This document shows positions 7,884 through 16,264 of a stretch of 34,840 bases of DNA, one piece after another. The position numbers and the translations under genes are program-made. A model generated the notes under the pieces. It was not told the DNA's origin and did no database searches. It saw only the letters and a program-made list of their open reading frames with translations. The stretch is from Deltaproteobacteria bacterium RIFOXYA12_FULL_61_11. GTDB lineage: Bacteria; Bdellovibrionota_F; JAHFAK01; YA12-FULL-61-11. The stretch spans positions 1 to 34,840 of the forward strand of contig MGSU01000209.1 of assembly GCA_001799195.1 (NCBI GenBank), in the 5' to 3' direction. Numbering within the stretch: position 1 is the stretch's first letter; each line of letters starts with the position of its first letter.

Positions 7884-8708
7884 TTATGGTTTCAATCTCT
7901 TTTGTCCCTCGGGTTCGTCGAGATAGTTCTCGGCGCTCACGATCGATCGACCGGCCTCGGTTTCCAGGTTCTTTCGCGCTTCCCCGGCGATGGTACCGCC
8001 CTTGTGGGCTGCTACTTTGTTCTGGTCGAACCCCTGGGCATCCCGTTTCCGCGCGATCTCGGTGGTGGCAGCCTCGCCGAGCATGGAGAAGATGAGTTCA
8101 AGGTCGGTCATGTGGTCGCGCAGGTTCTCGCGCACGAGCCCCTTGATTTCCTTGTACTCGAACGGGGTGAGGCCGAAGGCAGCCTTCGAGATCTCGGCAG
8201 TCAGGATGGCGTATTCGGGCTGGCCCTGAACCCCACGCTTCTTCCACTCGTCGGTCAGCTCGGCCCGCACGGCGATACCACGCAGTCGTTTCTCGATCCA
8301 CACCTCGGAGTAGCCCTTGGCGCGGTAGATTTCTTTGGTTCGCGCCGTAGCCAGCTCGGGGTCCTCGATCTCCTGGACCCGCTCGTAGCCAACCTTGGCC
8401 AACCAACGCTTGAAGGGCTCGGCCTTGGGCGAGGGGATGGATTGGATGATACGGAAGATTCCCTCGGTGTTGGCGCAGTTGGTTTTCCGCTTCTTCCCAT
8501 CGAGTGCGATCAGTTCAAGTGGGGTACAGATTGTACCCCAGTAGGTATCGAGTTCCGGATCCCGTTGGCGCATTTTCTTGATGTATTGCCGTGGGTCGAT
8601 ACTGTCGGTCAGTACCACCACAACATCGGCAACCGAAAACCACCATTCGTTGTTGTGCAGCGTTCGCCGGATTTCTTTGCCTTTGAAGACGATGAGGTCG
8701 TTGGGCAT
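7884..8708 (-). CDS. BRO-family / DNA-damage-inducible protein D (DinD)-like
   Basis: 274 aa; N-terminal BRO-like FKGKEIRRTLHNNEWWFSVADVVVVLTDSIDPRQYIKKMRQRDPEL and DinD-like YAILTAEISKAAFGLTPFEYKEIKGLVRENLRDHMTDLELIFSMLGEAATTEIA. Confidence 0.85.
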   Translation of the reverse strand: MPNDLIVFKGKEIRRTLHNNEWWFSVADVVVVLTDSIDPRQYIKKMRQRDPELDTYWGTICTPLELIALDGKKRKTNCANTEGIFRIIQSIPSPKAEPFKRWLAKVGYERVQEIEDPELATARTKEIYRAKGYSEVWIEKRLRGIAVRAELTDEWKKRGVQGQPEYAILTAEISKAAFGLTPFEYKEIKGLVRENLRDHMTDLELIFSMLGEAATTEIARKRDAQGFDQNKVAAHKGGTIAGEARKNLETEAGRSIVSAENYLDEPEGQKRLKP

Positions 8709-8709
8709 G

Positions 8710-8910
8710 TCACCGCCTCCCTAGAATCCGTCGATCGATCATCACGCCATAACCGAAAGCTTTGGTCGCGCCGATACCGTGGGTGAGCTTTTCGCGAGAG
8801 GCAACGGCATCGGCGATATGTACTAGCCTCTTGAAAGAAACGGCAAGATTGATGATACGATGCACCTCGACCCCTCTTCCGTCAACCACCCTACCCCCGC
8901 TGAGGGACAT
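8710..8910 (-). CDS. Small ORF resembling the C-terminal RAMP motif of Cas6e (possible fragment)
   Basis: 66 aa; LAVSFKRLVHIADAVASREKLTHGIGATKAFGYGVMI resembles the Cas6e C-terminal GIG..K..G.GLL segment. Its stop lies 1 nt before the start of the DinD-like gene. Confidence 0.4.
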   Translation of the reverse strand: MSLSGGRVVDGRGVEVHRIINLAVSFKRLVHIADAVASREKLTHGIGATKAFGYGVMIDRRILGRR

Positions 8911-8919
8911 CTGGTGTCC
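8889..8919 (+). repeat. 31-bp direct repeat copy 2 (CCCTACCCCCGCTGAGGGACATCTGGTGTCC)
   Basis: 28/31 identical to 7756-7786; same hairpin arms GGACA/TGTCC. Confidence 0.75.
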
Positions 8920-9084
8920 TCATGGAAGAAAATAGTGTGCGGCGAGGGCCTCGCCACCGCGGCAATCGGCCAGGACAGTGGCCAGCTCGGCGATGCTGTA
9001 GCTGCGGCCCTTGGTCGCGAGCAACTCGAGCAGCCGCCACTGTACATACAAGAGCCCATTCATGCCGGGGCGACCGTTGGGCAT
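8920..9084 (-). CDS. Small 54-aa protein, possible HTH-like
   Basis: MPNGRPGMNGLLYVQWRLLELLATKGRSYSIAELATVLADCRGGEALAAHYFLP; strong Shine-Dalgarno (GAAGGAGGGTGAAAATG). Below the length cutoff of the ORF track. Confidence 0.5.
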   Translation of the reverse strand: MPNGRPGMNGLLYVQWRLLELLATKGRSYSIAELATVLADCRGGEALAAHYFLP

Positions 9085-9129
9085 TTTCACCCTCCTTCGT
9101 TCTTGAGTTCACCGTAGTGGTAACAACTG

Positions 9130-9141
9130 CATTTCGAAATG
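9130..9141. promoter_or_regulatory. Palindrome CATTTCGAAATG upstream of the small-ORF cassette; possible operator
   Basis: Perfect 12-bp palindrome 45 bp upstream of the 54-aa ORF. Confidence 0.3.
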
Positions 9142-9162
9142 AGAAGTAGTGCCGGTCCCGTC

Positions 9163-9453
9163 TTACTGACAGCTTTTCCAAGAGGTGGCGGTATTTTCGA
9201 CATCGATGAGACGTAAAATTTTGGTTTCGATCTTGTATTCTACCCAGGCCCCCCCCGGCGCGGCCACCGTCACGACACCGTCGATGGGGTAGATCGCGTG
9301 AGAGGTTTCAGAGAGGAGAATACTCCAGGTCAGGTTGTAAACGACTTGTACGGAGCATGAGATGATCCATTCGCCATTCGTGAGCGGGTGGACCGAGCAG
9401 CCGATTGGCCTCGATTCCATCTCTAACCCTAGATCTCGCCCAGGCCCAACCAA
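9163..9453 (-). CDS. Hypothetical protein
   Basis: 96-aa ORF; no recognised family. Confidence 0.3.
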   Translation of the reverse strand: MVGPGRDLGLEMESRPIGCSVHPLTNGEWIISCSVQVVYNLTWSILLSETSHAIYPIDGVVTVAAPGGAWVEYKIETKILRLIDVENTATSWKSCQ

Positions 9454-9768
9454 GCCTCCGAGGTGTCGATGCGATCATCACATTCGATCCCCGCGTAGTG
9501 AGGTGGCGAGAGCCGGGACTGGGTACCTGGCCTCGGCTACTCTCCACGTTCTGCAGTGCTCTTGCAATTAGCGAAGAGGTCAGCAAGAGTATCCCTCCCG
9601 AGGCTCCGTGAGGCTTGCCGGGGGGAGGTTCCTCCTAGCGCCCTGTCGCTGTTGTAACCGCAATGAAATTCAACATGTATTTACCTTCCCCGAAAGGCTT
9701 TCAATTTTTTCCAGACATGCTAGGGTGCCCCGTGGGACTGTGTGTACGAGAGCCGGGAAGGAGGGGTC

Positions 9769-10788
9769 ATGCAACTCGATTGGGGAAACCTGCCGTTCGC
9801 CTACCTGCCGACCAATTGTTATATCCAGACCGAATTCACCAAGGGGGCCTGGGGTCCCCTCTGTACCGTAGCCGAACCCACCTGTACTGTCCCCGTGGCG
9901 GCGACGTGTCTGCACTACGGACAGGAAATCTTCGAAGGACTCAAGGCCTTCAGGACCAAAGCGGGGAAGGTCGTCTTGTTTCGGCCCGAACAGAACGCAC
10001 GCCGCATGCAGTATTCGGCCATGCGCCTGTGCATGCAGGCTCCGCCCGAAGAACTGTTTCTCGAGGCCTGCGATCTGGCGATCAGGAAGAACCTCGATTA
10101 TGTGCCGCCCTATGGCACCGGGGCCGCCCTCTACGTCCGGCCGCTGCTGCTCGGTACCGACCCGATCATTGGGGTCAGTCCTTCCCTGAGCTATCGCTTC
10201 CTGGTCCTCGTCACCCCGGTCGGACCTTACTACCAGCACGGCTTCGCTCCGGTGAAGGGCTTGATTGTCGATGACTACGACCGGGCGGCGGCCCTCGGCA
10301 CGGGCAGCGCCAAGGCCGGCGGTAACTATGCCGCAAGTCTCCTCCCCTTGTTGCGCGCCCGCAGCGAGGGGTATTCCCTCTGCCTCTATACCCACCCCAC
10401 GAAACGCCACCTCATCAACGAGTTCGGGACCTCGAACTTCATCGCCTTCGATGCCGCCGGTATGTATTACACTCCTCATGCTCCTGAGTGCATCCTCGCC
10501 AGCGTGACCAACGCAAGTTTGCAGGTCCTGGCCCGAGCTCAGGGCAGGGAGGTCATGGTTGGTGACGTCGAGCTCGAGGACCTCGCCCGCTTCGTCGAGG
10601 TCGGTGCGGTCGGCACAGCAGCGGTGATCACGCCGGTCCACACCCTGGTTCATGGGGATCGGGTGTTCCGTTTCGGCAGCACGGACAAGGCCGGTCCGAT
10701 CTGCACCGGGTTGATCAAGACCCTCCAGGGTATCCAGTACGGTGATCTGGAAGACCGGTATGGTTGGATGCGCACCGTGGTCGGTTAG
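9769..10788 (+). CDS. ilvE: Branched-chain amino acid aminotransferase
   Basis: LHYGQEIFEGLKAFRTKAGKVVLFRPEQNARRM...GSAKAGGNYAASLLP; RBS AGGAGGGG before the ATG at 9769. Confidence 0.92.
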   Translation: MQLDWGNLPFAYLPTNCYIQTEFTKGAWGPLCTVAEPTCTVPVAATCLHYGQEIFEGLKAFRTKAGKVVLFRPEQNARRMQYSAMRLCMQAPPEELFLEACDLAIRKNLDYVPPYGTGAALYVRPLLLGTDPIIGVSPSLSYRFLVLVTPVGPYYQHGFAPVKGLIVDDYDRAAALGTGSAKAGGNYAASLLPLLRARSEGYSLCLYTHPTKRHLINEFGTSNFIAFDAAGMYYTPHAPECILASVTNASLQVLARAQGREVMVGDVELEDLARFVEVGAVGTAAVITPVHTLVHGDRVFRFGSTDKAGPICTGLIKTLQGIQYGDLEDRYGWMRTVVG

Positions 10789-10793
10789 CGGGC

Positions 10794-11567
10794 ATGGGCG
10801 CCTGCGAGCCTTTGCGGATAGTCTCTTGGAATGTCAATGGGTTGAGATCTATCCTTGGGAAGGGCTTTCGGGATTTCGCCCATGCTGAGGGCGCCGACGC
10901 CTTTTGCTTGCAAGAAGTCCGAGCCCTGCCGACGCAGGTCGGTGAGGTCTTGCCGGGCTACGACCACCTGTGGCACCCCGCCGCCAAACCGGGCTATTCT
11001 GGAACCCTGGTGTTGACCCGGGTGCCTCCCCTTCGGGTGGTCCGGGACATGCCCTTCGGCAAGGACGAGGCAGAGGGCAGGGTCCTTACCTGCGAATACC
11101 CGAGCTTCTACCTGGTCACGGTCTATACGCCCAACGCCCGGCACGGCCTGACCCGGCTCCGCTACCGACAGGCCTGGGACGAGGGTTTCTTGGCCTACCT
11201 CCAGGACCTTCGTGCGACCAAAGGTGTGGTGTTCTGCGGAGACCTGAACGTGGCGCACGAGGAACGGGACCTAGCCAGACCCGAGGACAACCGGGGCAAT
11301 CCGGGCTTCACCGATGAAGAGCGGGCCGGTTTCTCCTCGATCCTCGGTGCAGGTTTCCTCGACACCTTCCGTCTCTTTTCCGCCGAGGGCGGGCACTATA
11401 CTTGGTGGAGTTATCGCGGCGGAGCGCGGCGGAGGAACATCGGTTGGAGAATTGACTACTGCTGCGTATCCGGCGACTTGAAACCCCGGGTTGCCGAAGC
11501 CTCCATCCTGAGCGAGGTCGGGGGGTCGGATCATTGTCCGGTGCGGCTGGTCCTCGCTCCCTCGTGA
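10794..11567 (+). CDS. xthA: Exodeoxyribonuclease III
   Basis: LRIVSWNVNGLRSILGKGF...FCLQEVRA...FCGDLNVAHEERDLARPEDNRGNPGFTDEER...SDHCPVRL, typical ExoIII/AP endonuclease motifs. Confidence 0.93.
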   Translation: MGACEPLRIVSWNVNGLRSILGKGFRDFAHAEGADAFCLQEVRALPTQVGEVLPGYDHLWHPAAKPGYSGTLVLTRVPPLRVVRDMPFGKDEAEGRVLTCEYPSFYLVTVYTPNARHGLTRLRYRQAWDEGFLAYLQDLRATKGVVFCGDLNVAHEERDLARPEDNRGNPGFTDEERAGFSSILGAGFLDTFRLFSAEGGHYTWWSYRGGARRRNIGWRIDYCCVSGDLKPRVAEASILSEVGGSDHCPVRLVLAPS

Positions 11568-11582
11568 TCGGGTCGTCCTGGT

Positions 11583-11987
11583 TCAGGGATCGCCGAAGCC
11601 GAGCCCGCACTCGGGGCATTCGGACAAGGTCGTGGCAAAGGTCGTACCGCAGGCGGGGCAGATCGTCTCCGGTTTGTCCGGATCGAAGACCGCCGCCGCG
11701 AGCGTCGGATCGTACGCGAGGTCTCCGGCATCGCGTTGCCACTCTTCCCCGAGGTAGTCTCGCACAATGGGGAGGCCGCTCTCCGCAAACCAGACCTCGA
11801 CCGTGATCTTACAGCCGCGCGAGCAGTGTTCACCCTCGTGGACCAGGTCGACCGTCACCCCGCGTTCGGCCAGGTCGGCCTGGATGCGATGGGCGTCGTG
11901 GAGGTCGCGTTGGCCGAGGAAGAGCATGGGTTCTTCGTGGTCCTGGCCGCTCTCGTTCTCGTCGTCGAAGGAAGATTCATCGTGCAT
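11583..11987 (-). CDS. Zinc-ribbon-containing protein (DUF2007-like N-terminus)
   Basis: 134 aa from MHDESSF; AHRIQADLAERGVTVDLVHEG and C-terminal ICPACGTTFATTLSECPECGLGF. Confidence 0.6.
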   Translation of the reverse strand: MHDESSFDDENESGQDHEEPMLFLGQRDLHDAHRIQADLAERGVTVDLVHEGEHCSRGCKITVEVWFAESGLPIVRDYLGEEWQRDAGDLAYDPTLAAAVFDPDKPETICPACGTTFATTLSECPECGLGFGDP

Positions 11988-12067
11988 GGTCTGCCTCTCA
12001 GGGGGCCACTCGTTGCACCATGGTGCCAGGTGGAGGACCGAACCGCAAGTTGGAAGAGAACCCACCC

Positions 12068-12216
12068 GTAACCCTGCAAGTCTTGGGGGGGGGATTGCAT
12101 GTTGTTCGTCACCATGTTGGGGTGGCACCGACGGGGGTCCCCCGCCACGCGCAAGGATGAGCATGGTGGGGGTGAGAGGTGACAGGACCCCTCGAACCAC
12201 CCAAGACTGTAGGCAT
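12068..12216 (-). mobile_element. MITE-like modular hairpin element, copy C (internally shorter)
   Basis: Ends GTAACCCTGCAAGTCTTGGG... and ...CCACCCAAGACTGTAGGC; shares CACCATGCTCAT.CTTGCGC, GTGGCGGGGGACCCCCGTCGG.GCCACCCCAA and GGTGACGAACA with copy A in opposite orientation. Confidence 0.65.
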
Positions 12217-12657
12217 GCACCCAGCCACAACGGCCGGGCGGGTTCTCCCGATCGAACGTCAGGGCTGGAGCAGGTCCTGGTCGAAGAGCACGGTGCCGGC
12301 GGGTTCGGGTTGCAACAGGAGCGGATCCTCGAGGATCATGGCGGTCGGAGCCGGTATGATGTCGTCGTACAGCGGATCCCGGTTGGGAACCGTGGGCAGG
12401 GCAGTCGTCAGGGTGAACAGAAGCAAGCTGGAAACGGCGAGCATGGTCCCTCCTCGAGCGAGTGGTTCACGCGACCTTCTCGGCCTCTCTTGCAGGTTCG
12501 AGGTCGCTGAGGAACCTCGTTAGCAGGGCTCGTGCCGTCGCTGGTTATTCAGTTTAGCCGTTGAATAACATAGCGAAAATAGAACCAGTCAGAGTTGTAC
12601 CAACGCAGGATTCGAGAAGCCGAACGGCGTGTTTCGGAAAGGCGAATCCGCCTCGTG

Positions 12658-13482
12658 TCATTCGGGAGCGTTCGGAGCAGGGGAGAAGGCCTCGAGGTAG
12701 TGTTTTCGGAAATGATCTTTCAGCTCGACAAGGTGGAGGTCGTTGTCGTGATAGAGGACTTTTTCCCAACTCCCTCCCACGGCGTTTGGTAAAAGCACGA
12801 AGCGTCGGCCGAAATCGGATCGGTGCTCGTCGACGGCGGATTTGCGGGCCTCGATCGAATCCCCCTGGAAATGATCGGAAAAATCGTTGAGATCATCGCC
12901 CACAAACAGCACGATGTCGTTGGTTGCTCCGACCGAGGCGCGGCGGGTTTCCTTGCTGCGCCCCTGACCGGTGCGGAGGAGGAGACGGTCGGGGCCGAGC
13001 TGCGGCAGGCCCAATACCGACAACTGCCGAAGGGTGTCCTCCGCGGTGACGGTGCGGCGGTTGGTCAGGTAAAAAATAGCCACGCCGGCCCGATCCACCG
13101 CTGCGAGGAAGTCGGCGGCGCCGGGGATCAACCGAGGAGGGCCGTTCCGGAGCCAACGGTAGAAATCTTCGGGGTACTGTTCGGGGTTGAGGACCAGATA
13201 CCCGTCGTAGAGAGCATTATCGAGCACGGTCTCGTCCACGTCGATGATCACGGCGCGAGGGCGGTCGGACGGATGCGCCAGCGCTTCCTCCAGGCGTTCC
13301 CTGGCAATGTTGAAGGCTTGGTAGCACAAGGCCCGGTATTCGGCCGAGGTCTGGTGCCAGAGCACTGCCATGAGCAAGGCCTTGTCGTGGAACGCGAGAC
13401 CCGGCCCGGTCGGGGCATGGTGAGTACCCTGGCAACCGGCGAGGAGGAGGCCGACGGCGAGAAAGAGGAAGGGGCGCTTCAT
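12658..13482 (-). CDS. Secreted acid phosphatase / 5'-nucleotidase, lipoprotein e(P4) family
   Basis: Lipobox LLLAGC; AVIIDVDETVLDNALYDGYL; IFYLTNR; VGDDLNDF. Start set at MKRPFLF. Confidence 0.88.
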   Translation of the reverse strand: MKRPFLFLAVGLLLAGCQGTHHAPTGPGLAFHDKALLMAVLWHQTSAEYRALCYQAFNIARERLEEALAHPSDRPRAVIIDVDETVLDNALYDGYLVLNPEQYPEDFYRWLRNGPPRLIPGAADFLAAVDRAGVAIFYLTNRRTVTAEDTLRQLSVLGLPQLGPDRLLLRTGQGRSKETRRASVGATNDIVLFVGDDLNDFSDHFQGDSIEARKSAVDEHRSDFGRRFVLLPNAVGGSWEKVLYHDNDLHLVELKDHFRKHYLEAFSPAPNAPE

Positions 13483-13591
13483 GGAAAATGGTCTCGATAC
13501 CATACGGCCGAGTATACTGATCGGGTCCAGCGGGGGCAAGCATTGTGGGACAGAACGCAGGATGCCCTCTTCTCACGATCAGAGGTGCAGC

Positions 13592-14569
13592 ATGGACGAA
13601 GCCAACGGAACGAATTCTCGGCTTGAGGCGGGAGGTCGAACCCCCGTCCCTACCGAGGTCTTGCACGCCTCGGAGGTCGCCGCACGCCAAGGGGGGGGGC
13701 GCCTTGTCCTCGTGGCCAGCAGGAGGAGCGACCTGCCAGCCTTCCATCTCGACGAGCTTGTCGAGGGTCTGCGCAGGGGAAGGTTCTATCCCCAACCTCC
13801 GCGCCAACCTCTCAGGGAACTCCGTTTCGGACCGGCAGACATCCACAGCCTCGGGTTGTGGAGTCAGAATTTTTCCGCCTGGCTCCCCAGACGTCGGGAG
13901 GTGGAGCGACTGGGGTATCGCTGTTGGTACCGCTGTACCATCATGCCCGACGATCCCTGGTGCAAACCCTTCGCCCCGCCGGTCGACCTCCAACTCCGCA
14001 CGCTCGAGGACCTGGTACAGGGGGCAACCGCTGGAGCGGTCACCGTGGCAGTGGATCCACTGATCGTGTACCGGAGGCTCGGAGAGACGGATTGGCGGGA
14101 CAATGCTCCGGCGGCCGCTCTCGAACGGATCTTCGCCGCCATTGCGGCGCTGGGGCTTCCCGAGGTGACGACCAGCTTGTATGACCCCTATCCCCGGGCC
14201 GAGGTGCGAGCGAAGGCGAGAGGTTTGGTTTTCGCAAACCCCGGCAGCCCTGAGGGTCGGCCTGTCTATGAGAGGGTCATCCAGCGTTTCCAGGGGCTTG
14301 CAGCATCAATGGGTTTGAGGGTCAGGACCTGCGCTGAACCCCTGCTCGCCGATCGGGAAGGATGCTCGGCCGGCGCTTGCGTCGACGGAGCCAGGCTCAA
14401 CGCCCTCTTCGGTCCTGGGGCCAGCGAGAGTCCGGACAAAGGCCAACGCCGGAACAAAGGCTGTGGTTGCACGAGGGCCTTGGATGTTGGCCGCTCGGTC
14501 GAGCATGGACCCCTGGGCCACGTCTGTGGGCATCGCTGTCCTCAGTGCTATGCGCGTGCGCACCGCTGA
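13592..14569 (+). CDS. DUF1848-family protein
   Basis: VLVASRRSDLPAFH...C-terminal Cys cluster KGCGCTRALDVGRSVEHGPLGHVCGHRCPQCYA. The exact start is uncertain. Confidence 0.7.
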   Translation: MDEANGTNSRLEAGGRTPVPTEVLHASEVAARQGGGRLVLVASRRSDLPAFHLDELVEGLRRGRFYPQPPRQPLRELRFGPADIHSLGLWSQNFSAWLPRRREVERLGYRCWYRCTIMPDDPWCKPFAPPVDLQLRTLEDLVQGATAGAVTVAVDPLIVYRRLGETDWRDNAPAAALERIFAAIAALGLPEVTTSLYDPYPRAEVRAKARGLVFANPGSPEGRPVYERVIQRFQGLAASMGLRVRTCAEPLLADREGCSAGACVDGARLNALFGPGASESPDKGQRRNKGCGCTRALDVGRSVEHGPLGHVCGHRCPQCYARAHR

Positions 14570-14579
14570 AGGAGCTCGT

Positions 14580-15656
14580 TCAACGGTCGTGGCCGATGAG
14601 ATAGCGGCGGCCCGGTAACGTGCGAAGGATTGCTACCGCGAGGAGCGTTAACCCCAAGGTTGTCAGGAGGGTTGGCAGCACGAGCGCCGGGGTATGGGCG
14701 TTGAGGCCTCGGAAGGCCAAGAGCCTGACGAAACCGTCGAGGACCAGGGGGTGGACCAGGTAGAGAGCGAAGGAGTTGGCTGCACAGTAGTCGAGGAAGG
14801 TATTGAAGCGTCCCGGTCTTTCGAGGATGGGGAGCCATCGCAGAAGGAGCATCGCGCCGCAGGCGAGTTGGAGGGTGCGCAGAGGGGTATCGAAACCGGG
14901 TTCCGGACAAGAGGTCATATAGATGAACGGCATTGCCGTGAGGAGCGAGAGGAAGAGCCACGGAGAGACCTCGGTCGCGAGCCGACGATAATACCCTTGG
15001 TGGACGGCGAGATGCATGCCGGCATAGAAGTAGAGTCCCTGGATGATCAAGACGTTGAGTATATGAGGGACAACGTTGCCGAGGATTGGTGGTTCGCCCA
15101 ACGCGGCCTGGAGGAAACTCCAGGCGACCTGGAGAGCCAGCCAGACCAGGAGTAGTCTCTGGCCCGCGGCTAGACCCGAACAGCGGGAGAGGAGGTGTCG
15201 GAACAGGGGGAACATCGCATAGAGCACCACCAAGGTGCTGAGGAACCAGAGATGGTAGAAGGCTGAACCGTTGAGCAGCGTGTTGAGTAGGCTCGAGGGA
15301 GAGAATTCTGCAGCAGCGCGAGGAGTTCCCCTCCATACGCAGGAATATTTGAAGAGCAAGGCGAAGGAAGAGAAGGCCAGATACGGCGGGAGAATGGCCT
15401 GGGCTCGGCGCTGGTAAAAGCGGCCAAGGTTCCCCCTCGTCCCATAGGCCGAGGCCAACGAGTAGCCGGAGATGAGGACGAAGAGAGGTAGACTGAAGCG
15501 CGGGAAGAAATTGAGGACCCGGAGGACGTACTCGGCGACGTTGGCGTAGTCGAAGCAACGGCCTCCGGTGCTGTGGATGAAAAGGACCCCGAGGGTCGCG
15601 ACGCCGCGGAGGAGGCGGAGGTCGTAAGCGGGCACGGCTCGAGAACTCATGTTCAT
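14580..15656 (-). CDS. Acyltransferase 3 family membrane protein
   Basis: YDLRLLRGVATLGVLFIHSTGG, FSLPLFVLISGYSLAS and many TM segments. Confidence 0.82.
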   Translation of the reverse strand: MNMSSRAVPAYDLRLLRGVATLGVLFIHSTGGRCFDYANVAEYVLRVLNFFPRFSLPLFVLISGYSLASAYGTRGNLGRFYQRRAQAILPPYLAFSSFALLFKYSCVWRGTPRAAAEFSPSSLLNTLLNGSAFYHLWFLSTLVVLYAMFPLFRHLLSRCSGLAAGQRLLLVWLALQVAWSFLQAALGEPPILGNVVPHILNVLIIQGLYFYAGMHLAVHQGYYRRLATEVSPWLFLSLLTAMPFIYMTSCPEPGFDTPLRTLQLACGAMLLLRWLPILERPGRFNTFLDYCAANSFALYLVHPLVLDGFVRLLAFRGLNAHTPALVLPTLLTTLGLTLLAVAILRTLPGRRYLIGHDR

Positions 15657-15690
15657 GGGCCGAGATCAAGGTAGAGGGTTGGAGAAAAGC

Positions 15691-15754
15691 CGAGAGCGCA
15701 CACCGGCATGGCCTAGCCCTGCCTGATCCGCGCTCGGCGGAGTGTGCGCTCTCG
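15691..15754 (-). terminator. Putative terminator of tRNA-Leu: 13-bp inverted repeat CGAGAGCGCACAC/GTGTGCGCTCTCG, then GCTTTTCTCC on the minus strand
   Basis: Perfect arms 15691-15703 and 15742-15754, just downstream of the minus-strand tRNA. Confidence 0.6.
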
Positions 15755-15765
15755 TTGGCTCGTCA

Positions 15766-15849
15766 TGCCTGAGGTCGGAGTCGAACCGACACGGGGTTGC
15801 CCCCACTGGATTTTGAGTCCAGCACGTCTACCAATTCCATCACTCAGGC
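15766..15849 (-). tRNA. tRNA-Leu (CAA)
   Basis: GCCTGAGTGATGGAATTGGTAGACGTGCTGGACTCAAAATCCAGTGGGGGCAACCCCGTGTCGGTTCGACTCCGACCTCAGGCA; long variable arm, anticodon loop CTCAAAA. Confidence 0.96.
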
Positions 15850-15868
15850 GCGGGTTCCCTCTACCGAG

Positions 15869-15897
15869 AACGGCCGGGGGTTGTCAAGAGGAGAGTC
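15869..15897 (-). promoter_or_regulatory. Possible promoter of tRNA-Leu (-35 TTGACA; weak -10)
   Basis: Minus strand TTGACA-ACCCCCGGCCGTTCTCG-GTAGAG upstream of the tRNA. Confidence 0.35.
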
Positions 15898-15907
15898 GAG
15901 GGAAGTC

Positions 15908-16162
15908 GTAACGCTTCAGTCTTAGGTTGGGTACGGGGTCATGTCGCCTCACACACCGACGCCGCTGCATCCTGCGCAGCGCTGGAGGTCCGCATCCTTG
16001 CGGCCGCCCCCACCATGCTCATGCTTGCGCCCGATGGTGCGGCATCCTGCGCACCACTTGGAGGTGTGCATCCATGCACCCACCGTGGCGGGGGACCCCC
16101 GTCGGCGCCACCCCAATGCGGTGACGAACAGCCTGAATTGTACCCCAAGACTGAAGAAATAC
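15908..16162 (+). mobile_element. MITE-like modular hairpin element, copy A (most complete copy)
   Basis: Perfect 10-bp terminal inverted repeats CTTCAGTCTT (15914-15923) / AAGACTGAAG (16147-16156); internal hairpins with GCATCC in the loop; homologous to 12068-12216 and 34667-34840. Confidence 0.75.
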
Positions 16163-16264
16163 AGGGAAGTCAGGAGCAAGGTGGTTCCTGGGTGTGGGTG
16201 GGGTTGATTTTTGAGGGATTCCGTGGTACAGAGGCGACGCATTCATGGAGTTCGGAGACCCCCG

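Noticed and set aside
9670-10653. 327-aa minus ORF
   Set aside because: Antisense to ilvE.
15939-16242. ORFs inside the hairpin element (MHTSKWCAGCRTIGRKHEHGGGG-type)
   Set aside because: They result from palindromic repeat DNA; no sign of coding conservation.
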